Shown in pieces: positions 1 through 12,720 of a DNA stretch of 64,000 bases (positions are counted from its first letter, which is position 1; every line of letters begins with the position of its first letter). The translations under genes and the position numbers were made by a program. The notes under the pieces were generated by a model. The model had not been told where the DNA came from, searched no databases, and was given only the letters and a program-made list of their open reading frames with translations. Source of the stretch: Sphagnum magellanicum (Eukaryota > Streptophyta > Sphagnopsida > Sphagnales > Sphagnaceae); the NCBI GenBank assembly GCA_021904315.1, contig CM038910.1:7812001-7876000 (forward strand), written 5' to 3'.

Positions 1-14
1 AAATCAAGAGAGCG

Positions 15-3000
15 TTGCTACTCGGACAACAACCTCAGGATCGACCAGATTTGGTAACCCGAGTGTTCAAAATCAAGCTGAAGGAGTTGATCAATGACAT
101 TCACAAGAAACATATTCTGGGACGCACGATTGCGAGAATCTATGTCGTTGAATTTCAAAAGCGTGGGCTGCCGCATGCACACATTTTCATCTTCTTTACC
201 GAAAACTGCAAGCCACACATGGTCGAGGATGTAGACCGCATGATCAATGCTGAACTTCCGAATTCAGAAACAAACAAGTTGGCCCACGAGATGGTTACCA
301 AATGCATGATGCATGGTCCATGTGGAGCTGCATTTCCAAATGCCCCGTGCATGGAAAAAGGCAAATGCAAAAAATAATACCCACGCAAGTTCCAATCCGA
401 GACGGTGACGGATGTAAATGGATACCCTATTTATCAACGTAAAAATATGGGGCACATAGTTTTGGTTCATGGCATTGAATTGGACAATCGTTGGATGGTA
501 CCGCATAATGTCTATTTATCGACGAAATACGATGCGCACATCAACGTTGAAGTTTACAATAATATTCTTGCAGTCAAATATCTATTCAAGTACGTATATA
601 AACGACATGATCGTGCAACTGTTGAAATCTCCCGCCAAAACGACAATACCACCGAAGGGAATATGGTCGAAACTGATGAAATTAAAAAATATTTCGACTC
701 TCACTATGTATCTGCATTTGAAGCAGTGTGGCACATCTTCAAGTTTGATATGCATGAGCAGTTTCCTACCGTTAAGCATTTGTAATACCATTTGCCCAAT
801 ATGAAAATGGTGTTGTTTGACGATGATGATGATCTGCAGGAAGTGGCAACACGGTTAGCCATTTCCAGAACGATGCTCACAAAATGGTTCAAAACAAACC
901 AAGAATCGGAAGTTGCACGAAGCCTTACATTTAATCAATTCCCTCAACAATGGGTGTGGAATCGGAAGTTGAAGCGATGGACACTGTGCAAGAGAGGCTT
1001 TGCCATTGGTTGCATGTATTATGCATGCCCGACATTGGGTGAACATTATTATTTGCGCATGTTGTTGAACTACGTCAAAGGTGCCACATCCTACGAGCAT
1101 TTATAGATAGTGGATGGTAGAGAGCACGACACATTCAAAGATGCATGCATTGCGATGGGTTTGCTTACAGACGACAATGAATGGGATCAAGCCTTGGAAG
1201 AAACCGGTGTTTGGGCCTCGGGACGATAGCTGTGTGACATGTTCGCCTCCATGTTGATGTTTTGTGAAGTCACAAATCCTAGACAACTATGGGATGCACA
1301 TTGGGAGTCTTTGAGCGATGACATTGAAGCAATGACATGTTGCGAGCATGCTGATCCAATTGTTACGCTTTCTGAGGATGCGCTAAAGGATCGTGCATTG
1401 TATGAGATCGATCAGGTTCTCATGCGCAATGGGCACTGCTTGGAAGATTTTCCAATGCTTCCCAAGTTTAATTACATCCCTTTTGTTCATGGAGGAAACC
1501 AATTGGTTAAAGAAGAATTGGCTTATGATCGGCATTCATTAACCGTAGATGCAGAAAATGCAAAAGATAGGCTCAATGACGATCAACGCAACGTATACGA
1601 AACTATTTTGAATTTAGTGACAAACAAAAAGGGCAAACTATTCTTTGTGTATGGCAGTGGTGGAACCGGCAAAACATTTGTTTAGACAACACTTATGTCC
1701 TGTCTATGAGGGCAAGGCAAAACCGTGCTTGCAATTGCCTCATCAGGAATTGCATCTTTGTTACTTCTGGGCGGCAAAACCGCCCATTCAAGATTCAAGA
1801 TTTTGATTGATTTGCAAGATGACTCAACTTGCAACATCACACAACAGATGAAAGTGGCCAAGTTGGTGCATAAAGCTGATTTGATCATTTGGGATGAGGC
1901 ACCAATGATGCATTGCCGAGCTTTCAAAGCTGTTGATCGCACCCTGCGTGATTTGATGCAATTGGATGATGCACAGGTAACTGGGAAAATCTTTGGTGGG
2001 AAAACCATGGTCCTTGGTGGGGATTTTCGACAGATCTTGCCCGTTGTTCCCAAGGGGGGACGAGAAGACATTGTCAGTGCTTCCTTGTTTTGATTGCATC
2101 TTTGGCATCATGTTACAATTCTTCATCTTCATATCAACATGCGAGTCATGGCAACCAATTCTGAAGAGCAGCGACAGTTTGCCAAATGGGTGTTGAATGT
2201 TAGAGACGGTAATCTTCCTGCCATTACAGAAGAAGAAGGTGTCAATCCAGACTGGATCAAGATTCCATCCCATATGAGGCTGCCAGCAAAAGATTGCAGT
2301 TTAAGAGGATTAATCCGAACCATCTATCCGGATCACCAGTGCCACTCTGGAGATGCCATGTATCTTATGCAACGCAACATTCTAGCCCCCAAAAATACTG
2401 ACGTTGATGAAATTAACAATGCAATTTTAGAATCGCTATCTGAAGAATCGCACATGTACCTAAGCGCAAATTATTTGACTCCAACAGAAGAAGGTGCAAG
2501 TGTTGCTGCAGGAGTTTCAATGGATTCATTGTATTCGGTGGAATTTATAAACACTTTGCAATTAAGCGGTATTGCAAATCATGAGCTGGAACTCAAAGTG
2601 GGTGTGCCAATCCTTTTGTTATGTAATCTCAATCAATCAATAGGATTGTGCATGGTACGAGGTTGATTGTCAAAAGATTGGGTCAACGTGTCGTTGAAGC
2701 GGAAATCATCACAGGAAACAATGTCGGCAAACATGTGTTCATACCTCACATCATCATGTCCCCCTCTGGGACTAATTAACCATTTGTTTTGCGTCGTCAT
2801 CAATTTCCAATTTGAGTGGCATTTGCGATCACAATCAACCAGAGTCAAGGTCAGACATTCAACAATGTTGGGGTATATTTGTCGTCTCAGGTCTATTCCC
2901 ATGGTTAGTTGTATGTTGCTATTTCACGGGTCACAAGTAATGCAAACATCAAGATTTTCAATGACCAGGGTCCCGATAGATACATGCGAAATGTCGTATA

Positions 3001-3029
3001 TAAAGAGGTTTTGGAAATGTAGTTTGTAA
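15..3029 (+). pseudogene. Helitron RepHel (Rep + PIF1-like helicase) relic
   Basis: One long frame can be followed across almost the whole segment. The N-terminal Helitron-like Rep region has the HUH motif as PHAHI (His codons 174-176 and 180-182), followed near 575-615 by a KYLFKYVYK stretch matching the Rep tyrosine motif. The helicase follows: Walker A GSGGTGKT at 1653-1676, Walker B IWDEAP near 1885-1900, and a GGDFRQILPVV motif near 2020-2045. About seven stop codons interrupt the same frame (for example 375-377, 783-785, 1104-1106, 1227-1229, 1683-1685, 1707-1709, 2091-2093), and a frame shift near 2650 moves the last helicase motifs to another frame. Several stops sit where the family usually has Arg, Gln or Trp, which fits C-to-T decay of methylated DNA. 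The element is old but still readable. Confidence 0.92.
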
Positions 3030-3055
3030 TTGTAATTTTGTAATATGTACCGTCA

Positions 3056-3097
3056 AATGCACACAAACATGTGCATTAGGCACGGGGTTCAAACTAG
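3056..3097 (+). other. Helitron 3' terminus: hairpin plus CTAG
   Basis: Stem AATGCACA / TGTGCATT with a 6-base loop, then a short G-rich tract and CTAG immediately before T. This is the termination signal used by Helitron Rep proteins and fixes the right boundary of the element at 3097. Confidence 0.9.
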
Positions 3098-5389
3098 TAT
3101 GTTAATAGTGTAAGTAGGCTAGTCATGTAGTCACAATGCAATTATAATCATGTAGTATAATGAAGTCACAATGTAATCATAAATTGTTTTAATCATGAAA
3201 GACACATTTTGGCATTGTGCTAAAAGCTCTATGTACAAGTATGATTGCTACAAGATGAAAATTTCTTCTTCAACAAACCACTCTATTATAGAGCTCCTAT
3301 ATGAAAACAATGTTACTCAATTGCATTAATATTTAACTTACGTTATATGTTCTAGACATGCAATTTGCACAACTCCAATTTGTTATGAAAGGGTCAATCT
3401 AATGTGATGAAGGTTAGTCCCTTGCAATGAAGGTCATTCCCATTGATCTTTTATGATCAAGATCATGTAATCCTTTGATGAAAAGCAACCATTTTAGCAC
3501 CATTAATGATAAACAAATTGCAACCATTTGATGATGAATATAATGTTTTCAAATTATCCTCACCAAATGACACTAACAATAAGCACTACAAGTGGTGTTC
3601 CAAATAAATTTGGACTCCCTTAGTTCCAATGTTTTTTTTTTTTGTAAACATCCACAAATGTGGCATACATAGAAAGAAATATGAAAAAACGCAAGTTTAA
3701 GAAAAATATGTGCAAAAATAAAAGTTGAAATGCTTGAAAAATAGTGAGAGAATATTAACTTGTTTGCAAACATCATAAACCTCAATTACGCTAGCTTGTG
3801 CAAGAACATTAGGTCTATCTCAAACAAGCAAACACAAACACAAAGTTGTTGACTCAAAACTAGAAAACCCAAGTGGGCTTACCTATTGGGAAATTTCTAA
3901 GATCCTATCACTTGTTAATGTAAAGAAAGTTGTATAGAAGCTAACTTGGAAGTTGTCGATTCAAAAAACAACATGGAAATGTTGATCACTTTGAATGGTT
4001 CAATGGTTCTCAAAATTAATAATGGCCAAAGTCATTTTGGTCATCATTGCAACAAACTAACACACTATAGTCCCCAAAAATGTAGTCATAGATATTGTTT
4101 TGCAACATTTGATATTTTTTTGTTAAATTGCATTTTCATAGTTGAAATTGTTCATGTGAATTTTTAGGAGATTTGATTAGCGTGGAATTTTGGCCAATCA
4201 TTTCTACAAAAATAAAATAAAATTATGGAAATAAATTAGATTCCATGAATATATTTATCACAAAATAATATTCATCACAAAATATTAAAAAATTAAATTT
4301 ATATTTCAAAACTAAGGTTGCATGAAATTTGGGTAATGAATGATATTGATACAAATTAATAAATTCCATTGATATTGACAAGTTCCTCAAATACATTAAT
4401 GCATGTCATTCATCATATGTGTTTTTTTTCTATTCATAAACCTTGTTTGTATATTCTACTATCATCTAATTTTTAAAATTGTATGGAGAATTGTTAAATT
4501 GTGAACTTTAATGCAAATTTTGGTATAATGAAAATAATCTATAACTAATGCCAAAAGTAGTTATAAGGATTAAAGGACTCTTCATCATAAACACATGATA
4601 AACACATTATGTAATATGTTTCCATCAAAATTTGAAGAAAATTTTCATGTACAAAATTTAGTTAACTATCAAAATTCAATTAACTATAAAAATCCAATTA
4701 TATGTTTCCAATAAATTTTCTATCTTAATAAAAACACAATCAAAGGAGCCACCCAAGTGAATGGACACTCCTTAAAACTACATTTTTGTATGTTTGAAAG
4801 ATCACAAATGAAACATAATAATTTGGATTGTCATAATTTTTATTGGAGTATTTGCCATTAATTGCAAAGTTTACATGGTCAAAACTTGACACAAATCAAT
4901 TTTTTTTTGCATGTTCAAAGCACTCAAACCTTGAGAATGGATAATCCTTGTTTTTTCCAAATGTCCTTTTTTCTACCAAATGTGCACCATTCTTTCTAAA
5001 ATTTGAAGAGGATTTTAACATTGATGATTAGAATGGCAAAAGGGTTTGAACTAATGAATGTTTTTTTTATAATCGATTTGAACACATTTGGTTCTAAAAG
5101 GTTTTTGACCCTGAAAATTATGAATTTTGAAAATGTGTTTTTAACAAAAGTTGTTCATGTTTATGTGATAGAGGGCATGAATGCATAATATACATGACAT
5201 AAAATTAATTTGTAATCAAATGTATTTATATCTAAAATGAAATGTTAAAGGGGGTACCCAAAATATAATTTTTAAAAATATAACCCAACACAAAAAGACA
5301 CATGTCATGTGCAATCCTTGGAAAAAGACTTTTACCTTGGCACCGTTGGCTCCTTTGACCATGTTTTCACCCACTTCCAACAGACTATT
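3098..5389. other. AT-rich intergenic DNA, no gene seen
   Basis: No open frame longer than about 75 codons and no recognisable protein. It contains poly-T runs (3632-3643) and short direct repeats. It may include diverged upstream parts of the copia fossil that begins near 5390, but I cannot show this. Confidence 0.6.
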
Positions 5390-7911
5390 TTGAAGCAATG
5401 GAAGGAAACAAAATATTTAATGATAATAGTCAAAATGAAGTGGTACCACAAAAATCAACTAGGTCATGGAAGCCATCCCAAAAGTTCAAAGATTCTTTAA
5501 GTTACATGTTTGGGTCCTCACTATTGTACAAATTAATGAAATACTCCTTCAAACTTTGAAAGAAGCTGTAGAAAAAGAAGATGCAACAAAATGGATGAAT
5601 GATGTCCAAAAATAACATAAATCACTAATGACTAACAAAACTTGGTCATTGTCAAAATTACCCCCTAGAAGAATGGCAATTGGTTATTGTTGAGTAATTC
5701 ATATCAAATATAAAGTAAAAGGAACTCTAGAAATGTACAAAGCCTGCTTAGTTGTTAAGGGATATATATGCAAGTCCTAGGAATTAATTTTACCAAGATA
5801 TTTTCCCCGATTGTAAAAATGTCTTCAATTTGAATCTTATTGACATTAGTTGATGAATATGATTATGAAGTCCATATGGATGTAAAACTATGTTCCTAAA
5901 TGGTTACTTAAAAGAAAAATATACATGAGACAACTCAATGGATTTATCCAAACTACAAAAGATAATTTGATTTAAAAATTACATAAAAGTTTATATAGAC
6001 TTAAGCAAAGTCCACGAACATGGTATGACAAAATTGATACATATTTGATAAAAATTGGATTTATACAACATTGTTAATACTAATGTTTACATGAAGAAAG
6101 TTGAAATTTTTTAATGATTATGGCCCTATTTGTGGATGGTTATATACTTGTTTTTAATGATCCACATAAATTGTTGCCTCAATTTTTTTTAAAAAATTAA
6201 GTCAAAATTTGAAATGATTGATATGGGGGAAATTGAATATTTTTTCAAATTCATATTACACGTAATAGACAACAAAAGAAAATCCATTTCAATCAAACAA
6301 AACATATAAATAATATTTTAAAGAAGTTTAGTATGGAATCATGTATACCAATCTTCACACCACTTGATTAAACTTACAAAGGACCAATCTCCCACATCTA
6401 AAGAAGATAGGAGAAAAATATATGATGTTCCATATGAATTGACGCGCTCCCAAGTCACGGGTGAAACCCAGGGTTTCACAAAGTCAAGTTGCGGAAAGTT
6501 GAACTTGGTAGCACGCTCCCGGCTTCCAACTCTAGAAAGGGGTAGAGGGTCGAGTTGGGAGCCCCGGGATTAGACTAGGAAGAAGGTTTAGTAGATCAAG
6601 CATGAATCTGCGCCAAAACAAACCACCCACGTGGTTAGTTCACATTCCGGGACCCCTTTTGGTGTTGGGACTTGCCACGGGCACTTGGACACACAAGACT
6701 CACCACGGCCCGGACTCGGGGGAAGCCACCACCTTCCCCCATATAGTATTCTTTGCGGCTGGTCGCGGAGGCTACATCTGAATGGCACAAATTCCCGGGA
6801 CTCCCGAAATGGAGTCCCGAAATTGTCCCGGCGACACTCCCAGAACTTCGAACCACCATAACTCCCGACTGCAGAATTGGATCGCAACAAGGTCTAAACC
6901 AAAGTTGTAGCCCTCGTCAAGATCTTTCCAACGCCATGTCGCACACTCAATTCGGACGTCAGGAAGAGGTCGATTCCCGACTTTTAGTGGTCGAGAGTCA
7001 AACTGCCAGTTTGACTCCCGGCCCTTCTTTTGCCCATAACTTGGGCTGCAGATGTCCGAATTGCCAATGCGAGGCCATTTTCGATATCTACGTTTCAAGA
7101 CATTTTCAATGACACCAAGAACACCCCAATGCGAGGTGTTTTGGGCCTTGCTGTTGAGCTCTGAACATTCGAAAGTCCCGAAAGACTCCCAACCTCCAAC
7201 TTTTCCAAGTGTTCGGCTTCACCCCCACACTTGGCCAAAGTGGGGTTGCGACATGAATCCAATGTGAGAAGTTTAATGTATGCCATGGTTTGTACTCAAC
7301 CAAATATAACATCTTTTGTAGGTCTTGTTTTTCAATATTTGTCCAACCCATGATTAGCCCATTGATCATCTGTCAAAAGAATTTCAAGACATCTAAAAAG
7401 CACATCTAACCTTGGGATTATTTATAAAGGAGGATCTACTTCTTTATCAAATAAAATTCAAGGATATTCAAATGTTGACTAGGCTAGGGATGTTGATACT
7501 AAAAGATCTAACCTTGGCTATGTTTTCTTGTTAAATGCAGGAACAATCAATTGAGTAAACAAAAAGCAAACAACAATTGTTTTATCCTCAACTGAGGCCG
7601 AATACATAGTGATAACCAAAGTAATATAACCTTAACTCAAAATCCCAAATTCCATTCAAAATCAAAACATACAAAGTTACAATTTTATTTTATTTGGAAC
7701 AAGGTGATAACTAATGAGGTTCAATTCACTTATTGCCCCCCTGAAAACTTGATTTTTGACATTTTTATGAAGAATATACCAACTAGAAAACATGAAGATT
7801 TTACTATGGATTGTGGAGTTTCACTTAAATCAACTAAAGCTAAAAATGGAAACTTAGTTCAAAACTTAATCAACCTTGTGTTAAAGCACTTAACTTTTAA
7901 GTTAATGGAAA
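5390..7911 (+). mobile_element. Ty1/copia LTR retrotransposon fossil (pol: RT and RNase H parts)
   Basis: Fragments of copia-type pol are recognisable in order: the basic linker before reverse transcriptase (about 5400-5500), the start of RT (5540-5950), the central RT part (5980-6160), the RT C-terminal part (6220-6435) and then, beyond an inserted solo LTR, the RNase H region (7270-7610) and the pol C-terminus (7700-7830). A TGTTGG start at 7912 next to a purine-rich stretch may mark a 3' LTR, whose other end I could not find. The element is broken many times (well over five breaks) and old. The left end and 5' LTR were not identified. Confidence 0.85.
6440..7253 (-). mobile_element. Solo LTR (copy A) inserted in the copia fossil
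   Basis: Read on the minus strand it starts TGTCGCAACCCC and ends GCGCGTCA, i.e. TG...CA. It is flanked by perfect 5 bp target duplications TGAAT (6435-6439 and 7254-7258). The copia fossil resumes directly after the duplication, so this element landed in an already resident copia copy. It has a TATA-like ACTATATGGGGG near 6738-6749 (minus strand). It is 814 bp long with no internal region, as left by LTR-LTR recombination. It is GC- and CpG-richer than its relatives at 9521, 12721 and 32755, so it is probably the youngest of the four. Superfamily cannot be told from an LTR alone; Ty3/gypsy is a guess. Confidence 0.9.
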
Positions 7912-9520
7912 TGTTGGACATATAATTTATAGTTAAATTGTCCCTTAAGTATTAGGACTGAAACATCTCTTGGTGGATAAACAAATTAAATAGATACAGA
8001 ATGCAAAAACATAACTCTTGGAAAGGGTCATGACTCTTCACTAATATTTAATGTGCTTGGTGGAAGAAACACATGTGGTAGACATTGTAACCACATTTCA
8101 TGGATGGGAGGCATGAACATAAAAATAAACCTCATATTTGTTAAATTTTGTGCAATGTGTGTTTCCTTTAATATTTCACACTTACAATATGTAGTGATTC
8201 ATATCATGTTCAAGTAGGAATTTATTACTACACATGAAGAAGTTCAACAACACAAGCATGGGCAATAGGCATTTAGGTTAAGAAGAATGCTTAAATGAAA
8301 TCAAAGTTGAACCAGAAAACAAAATTAAAGGTACAAACATGAAAACACTAAATTACATAAAGAGAAACTCCAAAACTAATTATTAAAAAATGCATGTGCA
8401 TTGTCAAAAGTTGTAATGTTATTCTATCAAATAATTGTGATGGCAAAAGGACATGGTGGTCATAGCGTGATAAGGTGTCCTTCGTACACAACTTCAAACC
8501 CCATTTAAAAGCTTCTTATTTTTTTAGCATCATCATTATGGACAAAAGCACCTATGATTTGAATATTGTGGATGACTTCTCCTTCACTCTACTACCAACC
8601 ATCATCAATGATCCCTTTCATCCTTCCTTAAGCAAAAATATCATTCCATGTAATTTAATGTACAATCATCCTTGCCTTTCCTTCATTTTTATTTTCTTAT
8701 TATTGTAAATGAACTTTAGGTTTAAATAGGTTTAAAATAGTAGTTAACAACCTTACAATTCTTGGGTAATCCTAACAGTTAAGGTGTCAAAAAACACTAT
8801 CTTACAAAATATCTAAAAAAACCCCTTCAATTAGACATGTTTTTAAAACTTAATGGCACATTCAAATTGGAAGTTTTGTTTGCTTCATAGATGCATACAA
8901 TATTAAGGTATTATTTTATGTTGACCATTTTTTATGTGAAAAAGTTTAAAGATTCCTAATGAATTTTGAGAAATAATTCAAGACTTTGTTTCAATGAGTG
9001 AAAAATGTTCAAAGATTGATCAAGAATGTGTACAAAAATTATTTTGGCCCAATGCTTTTACCACAAACACCTTAGGTGTTACTGTGTATAAAACATTCAA
9101 ATGTGACAAGAGCAAAGTGCCCTATTGCAATGTATAAAATTCCAAAAAAAATTTATAATAATTAGGAACCATTGATAGAACATCACCCACATTGATTATA
9201 TTTTATTATTCTTATTTTCCTTAGTGAAAAAAATAGATATTTTAGATACATGTATAAGATTTGAAGAAAATTTATTTTATTTGACATGAAAAAGGAAGGG
9301 GAAATTTAGGATAAGTCTTAGGTTTTGTGAAAAAACTGTAAACTTGGGATCCTAGGAGTCCTTCCTTGTGTTTCAAATGTGATACCTCAATAATATTTTG
9401 ACCCAACTAGGTGATGGGACAATAGGGGATTGTCAAATAGTGTAAAAAAATGTAAAACAATAATCCTTGGGTCCAAATTCTTTAAGGAGTATCAAAATAA
9501 TGTCACATTGTCACCCTTTA
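7912..9520. other. AT-rich intergenic DNA, no gene seen
   Basis: Possibly begins with the 3' LTR of the copia fossil (TGTTGG at 7912). The longest open frame (8475-8708) is AT-driven, has no recognisable motif and is unlikely to be a gene. Confidence 0.55.
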
Positions 9521-10277
9521 TGTCGCAACCTTTTATGTTGCAACCCCAACCTTGGGCTTGCGACTAAAGCAAGGGCTTGCGAAGGTGTGGGCCAAGAGTG
9601 AGCCTAGGAGTCACATTTCATGCTCCCGAGAGTGCAAGAAAGTGTAAGGGAATGAACCCCCACACTCCCAATTGAGATCCCACTTTGAGAATTGGAATCC
9701 CAATGGACTTTTGAATCTTTAGAAGGCGATTACAAGGGTAAAACTTATTGAATTAAAAAGCTCCCTATATCATTGGAAAGCTCTTGGAACGTAAATGTTT
9801 AAAATAGGCTCGCATGACCCATTTGGATACTTAAAACATAAATTATGGCCAAAAAAAAGGTCGGAGTTAAATTGTCAATTTGACCCTTCGACCACTAAAA
9901 GTCAAAAATCGCCCCGATTTCCTCACGTGCAAGTGGCGTGCTAAATACCATTGAAAAGCTCTTAACAAGGCCTACAACTTTGCTTTAGACCTCACCTCAA
10001 TTTGAGGTCTGCACACAAAGTTATGGGCCTACAAAATTGCGAGAGTCCCAATTTCGGGACTTGTACTTTGGAGTTTTGGAACAAAATGCCATTTGGGTGT
10101 TGGCCCCATGGCTAGGCACAGAGTATACTATAAGGGGGAAGGTGGTGTTTCCCCCAAGTCTGAGCCATGGTGAATCTTGTGAGTCCATGTCTACCCGTGG
10201 TTTGTCCGTGCACCAAAAGTGCTCAAACTATGCACTAATTAACTTGTTGTTTGGTTTGTGCACTAGGTCCTTTAGTG
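9521..10277 (+). mobile_element. LTR fragment (copy B), same family as the 6440 solo LTR
   Basis: Starts TGTCGCAACC at 9521, with a short near-duplicate start (TGTTGCAACC at 9537). It can be aligned by eye with copies A (reverse) and C through the shared phrase around CGACCACTAAAAGTC, the TATA region ACTATAAGGGGGAAGG at 10126-10143, and the following CCCCCAAGTCTGAG stretch. Homology ends near 10277, so the 3' third is missing. No target duplication was found. It is a relic. Confidence 0.82.
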
Positions 10278-10842
10278 GTACACCTTAAAAATTTGGAACC
10301 TTCTACACAATGTTTTTACATTATTGGCAATGCTAAAAAATAATAATTGTAATTTTTAAATGTGTTAAAAAATATTTTATCTTCATTGGATTACTTTCAA
10401 ACTTATCTAAATGTTAACTTGATATATTATAAGGGGCATGTAACAAATACAACCACTCCATCAAAATGTGTTCTAATTCACTATGGGTTCCATTAGATTT
10501 TGAGTGAATTTGGACATTTTTACCACAATAAACTAGTCAACCCCCTAGTGAACAAGGACCAATTACTACAGATAGTGAATTAGTCCATTAGTACCTAGTG
10601 AAATACAAATTTACCAAACCATTTCACTTACTAATTAATTAACTTGATAACATGGAAATTAATTAAATTTAAATTATTTAACATTATTGATAATTTCATG
10701 ACTTTTTAGTTTATGAATTATTGACATGTGTCACTACCTATACATAGGCCATGTAATCAACCTAAATAAGCACCTATTCTATGAAACTACATAGGAAAAT
10801 ATTCAGTCAACATACCATTATTGACCACAAACACACCATTTG

Positions 10843-10905
10843 TGAAGTTTGATCCCTTGACCTTTAAAATGGAAACAAACATCCCTACCCTCAAACCATC
10901 ACACT
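10843..10905 (-). other. tRNA-like A/B box pair inside CACTA-like element
   Basis: On the minus strand, TGGTTTGAGGGT (A-box-like, 10887-10898) is followed about 30 bases later by GGGATCAAACTTC (B-box-like, 10843-10855). A comparable pair lies in the related element at 58321-58380. It cannot form a proper tRNA. It may be an inserted tRNA-derived SINE head shared by the family. Confidence 0.4.
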
Positions 10906-11199
10906 TGTTGTGATAATGTGTTACATTATATTTTATTTATCAAATACTTCATTTTAAACATTACAAAAACATAAACTTTGAAAATTCATATTTTATTAAG
11001 ATTTTGTCCAAATGAAATGATTAAAGTTTAATTTCTATAAAATTTCAATGATGTACACAATTGTATTTATTTCCTTTTGAAAATGTAAAATCATTTGAAC
11101 ATTTTTTTTTAATATCAATATTCAATACATTTCAATGACCATTTTTTTGAAAAGGAAAATGTTTAATAAATGGATAAAAATTTGTTAATATAATAATAC

Positions 11200-12450
11200 T
11201 ACTTATGTTAAGCTATTTTCAATTATTCTAGGACTAATTTTCATTGTTTTAAATTATTTCACCTTAAATTATTTATGGTTATTTATGGCTATTCTTAGTT
11301 TTTTTGTTATTTTTAATTATTTCACCCCAGGTTACTTTCAATTATTTTATGTTATTTTTGGCTATTGTAAATTATTTCACTTTAAATTATTTACGTCTAT
11401 TATAAGTTATTTTTGGTTATTCTAAGTTATTTCAACTTAGACTATTTTCAGTTATGTGAGGCTATTGTTAGTTATTTTTTGCTATTTTTGGCTATTGAAA
11501 ATAATTTCACCTTATGTTATTAGTGGTTATTTTAGGTTATATTATCATAGGCTATTTATGGTTATTTTATTGGTGGTTATTAATGGTTATTTTATTCGTG
11601 TCTATTAGTGGCTATTATATTAATGGCTATTGGTGAAATTATTTTCATAATGGGTATTAATGGATATTCTATTGGTGGTTATTTTAGGCTAAATTATCAT
11701 AAGTTATCGGTGGTTATTAATGGTTATTATATTAGTGGATATTGGTAGTTATTTTATTAATGGCTATTGGTGGTTATTTTATTGATGCTTATTAATGGCT
11801 ATTGTTAGTTATTCAATTATAGGCCATTGATGGTCATCTCATTGATGGTTAATGATGGTTATTTTATTGGTGACTATTAATTGTTATTTTATTAATGGTT
11901 ATTGGTGGTTATTTTCATTCTAAGCTATTGTTGGATATTTTAAGTTATATTATCATAGGCTATTGATAATTATTTTATTGTAGGTTATTTGAAATTATTT
12001 TTCATGGGCTATTATTGGTTATTATAAGTTATTTCACCTTAGGTCATTAAATTTTATTTTAGATTATTTTAAATTGTTATACTTAACATAAAATAACTTA
12101 TAATAACATAAAGTAGAATGACCTTGAATAATCTAAACTATAACTTGAAATAACATATATTAACTTAAAGTAAAATAACCTAAAATATAGCCTAAGGTTA
12201 GTTGAATAATTTAATTTTAAATAACTTCAAATAAAAAGCCTATAATAAACTAGCTAGAATACCTTAAGATAGAATAATGTATAATAGCTTAAGGTATAAT
12301 AATTTATAATAGTCTATAATAACTTATAATAGCTTAGGTATAAATTAAAATAATTAAAATAACCTAAATTAATATAGGGTATATCATAAAATAACATAGG
12401 GTATTTGAATTAACATAAAAATAAACCTATTTATCACAATAAATTATAAT
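11200..12450. repeat. Degenerate TTATT-rich array with strand switch
   Basis: Dozens of imperfect units of the type GGTTATTTTA / GGCTATT run on the + strand to about 12060. After that the same motif appears as its complement (TAATAACC, AAATAACTT) to about 12440. The two halves form a loose inverted repeat of low-complexity sequence. The same motif occurs at 58480-58620 and 61440-61545. Subterminal motif arrays are known in CACTA elements as transposase-binding sites; that role here is inference. Confidence 0.7.
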
Positions 12451-12720
12451 AGTGAATTTTGTCAACTAGTAGCGAAACATGATGTTTACATAATAATATA
12501 ATAATGAAATAACTTTAACCAGGGTGAAATCACTAAAATGTTGTGAATTTATTTCACTTTTAAGGTCCCATAATGATTTAGGTTAGTGAACTACACCCCA
12601 CTTTTGCACTAGTGAACACACATTTCCAACATCAATTTAATGTAATAAACTTGCAGACATGTCAAGTAAGCATTGATTATGTTAAAAATGGTTTTTTTGT
12701 CTACATTTTTAATGTTTTTC

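Larger units (their letters stand above)
1..3097 (+). mobile_element. Helitron, 3' part of a decayed autonomous element
   Basis: Rolling-circle DNA transposon whose 5' end lies left of the window. It encodes a RepHel-type protein (HUH replication initiator joined to a PIF1-family helicase). The 3' end has the family signature: a perfect 8 bp stem hairpin (AATGCACA at 3056-3063, TGTGCATT at 3070-3077) followed 16 bases later by CTAG (3094-3097) and a T at 3098, as expected for insertion between A and T. No terminal inverted repeats or target duplication are expected. The internal protein is broken, so this copy is not autonomous. Confidence 0.93.
10454..12614. mobile_element. CACTA-like (En/Spm) DNA transposon, non-coding, 2.16 kb
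   Basis: The left end reads CACTCCATCAAAATGTG. The right end, on the minus strand, reads CACTAGTGCAAAAGTGG. The ends are flanked by a 3 bp target duplication AAC (10451-10453 and 12615-12617), the size typical of CACTA elements. Both subterminal regions match the two ends of the 145 bp element at 47860-48004, which confirms the boundaries. The interior has a tRNA-like box pair (10843-10905) and a long TTATT-rich array that switches strand near 12060. No transposase was seen, so it is non-autonomous. Confidence 0.82.
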
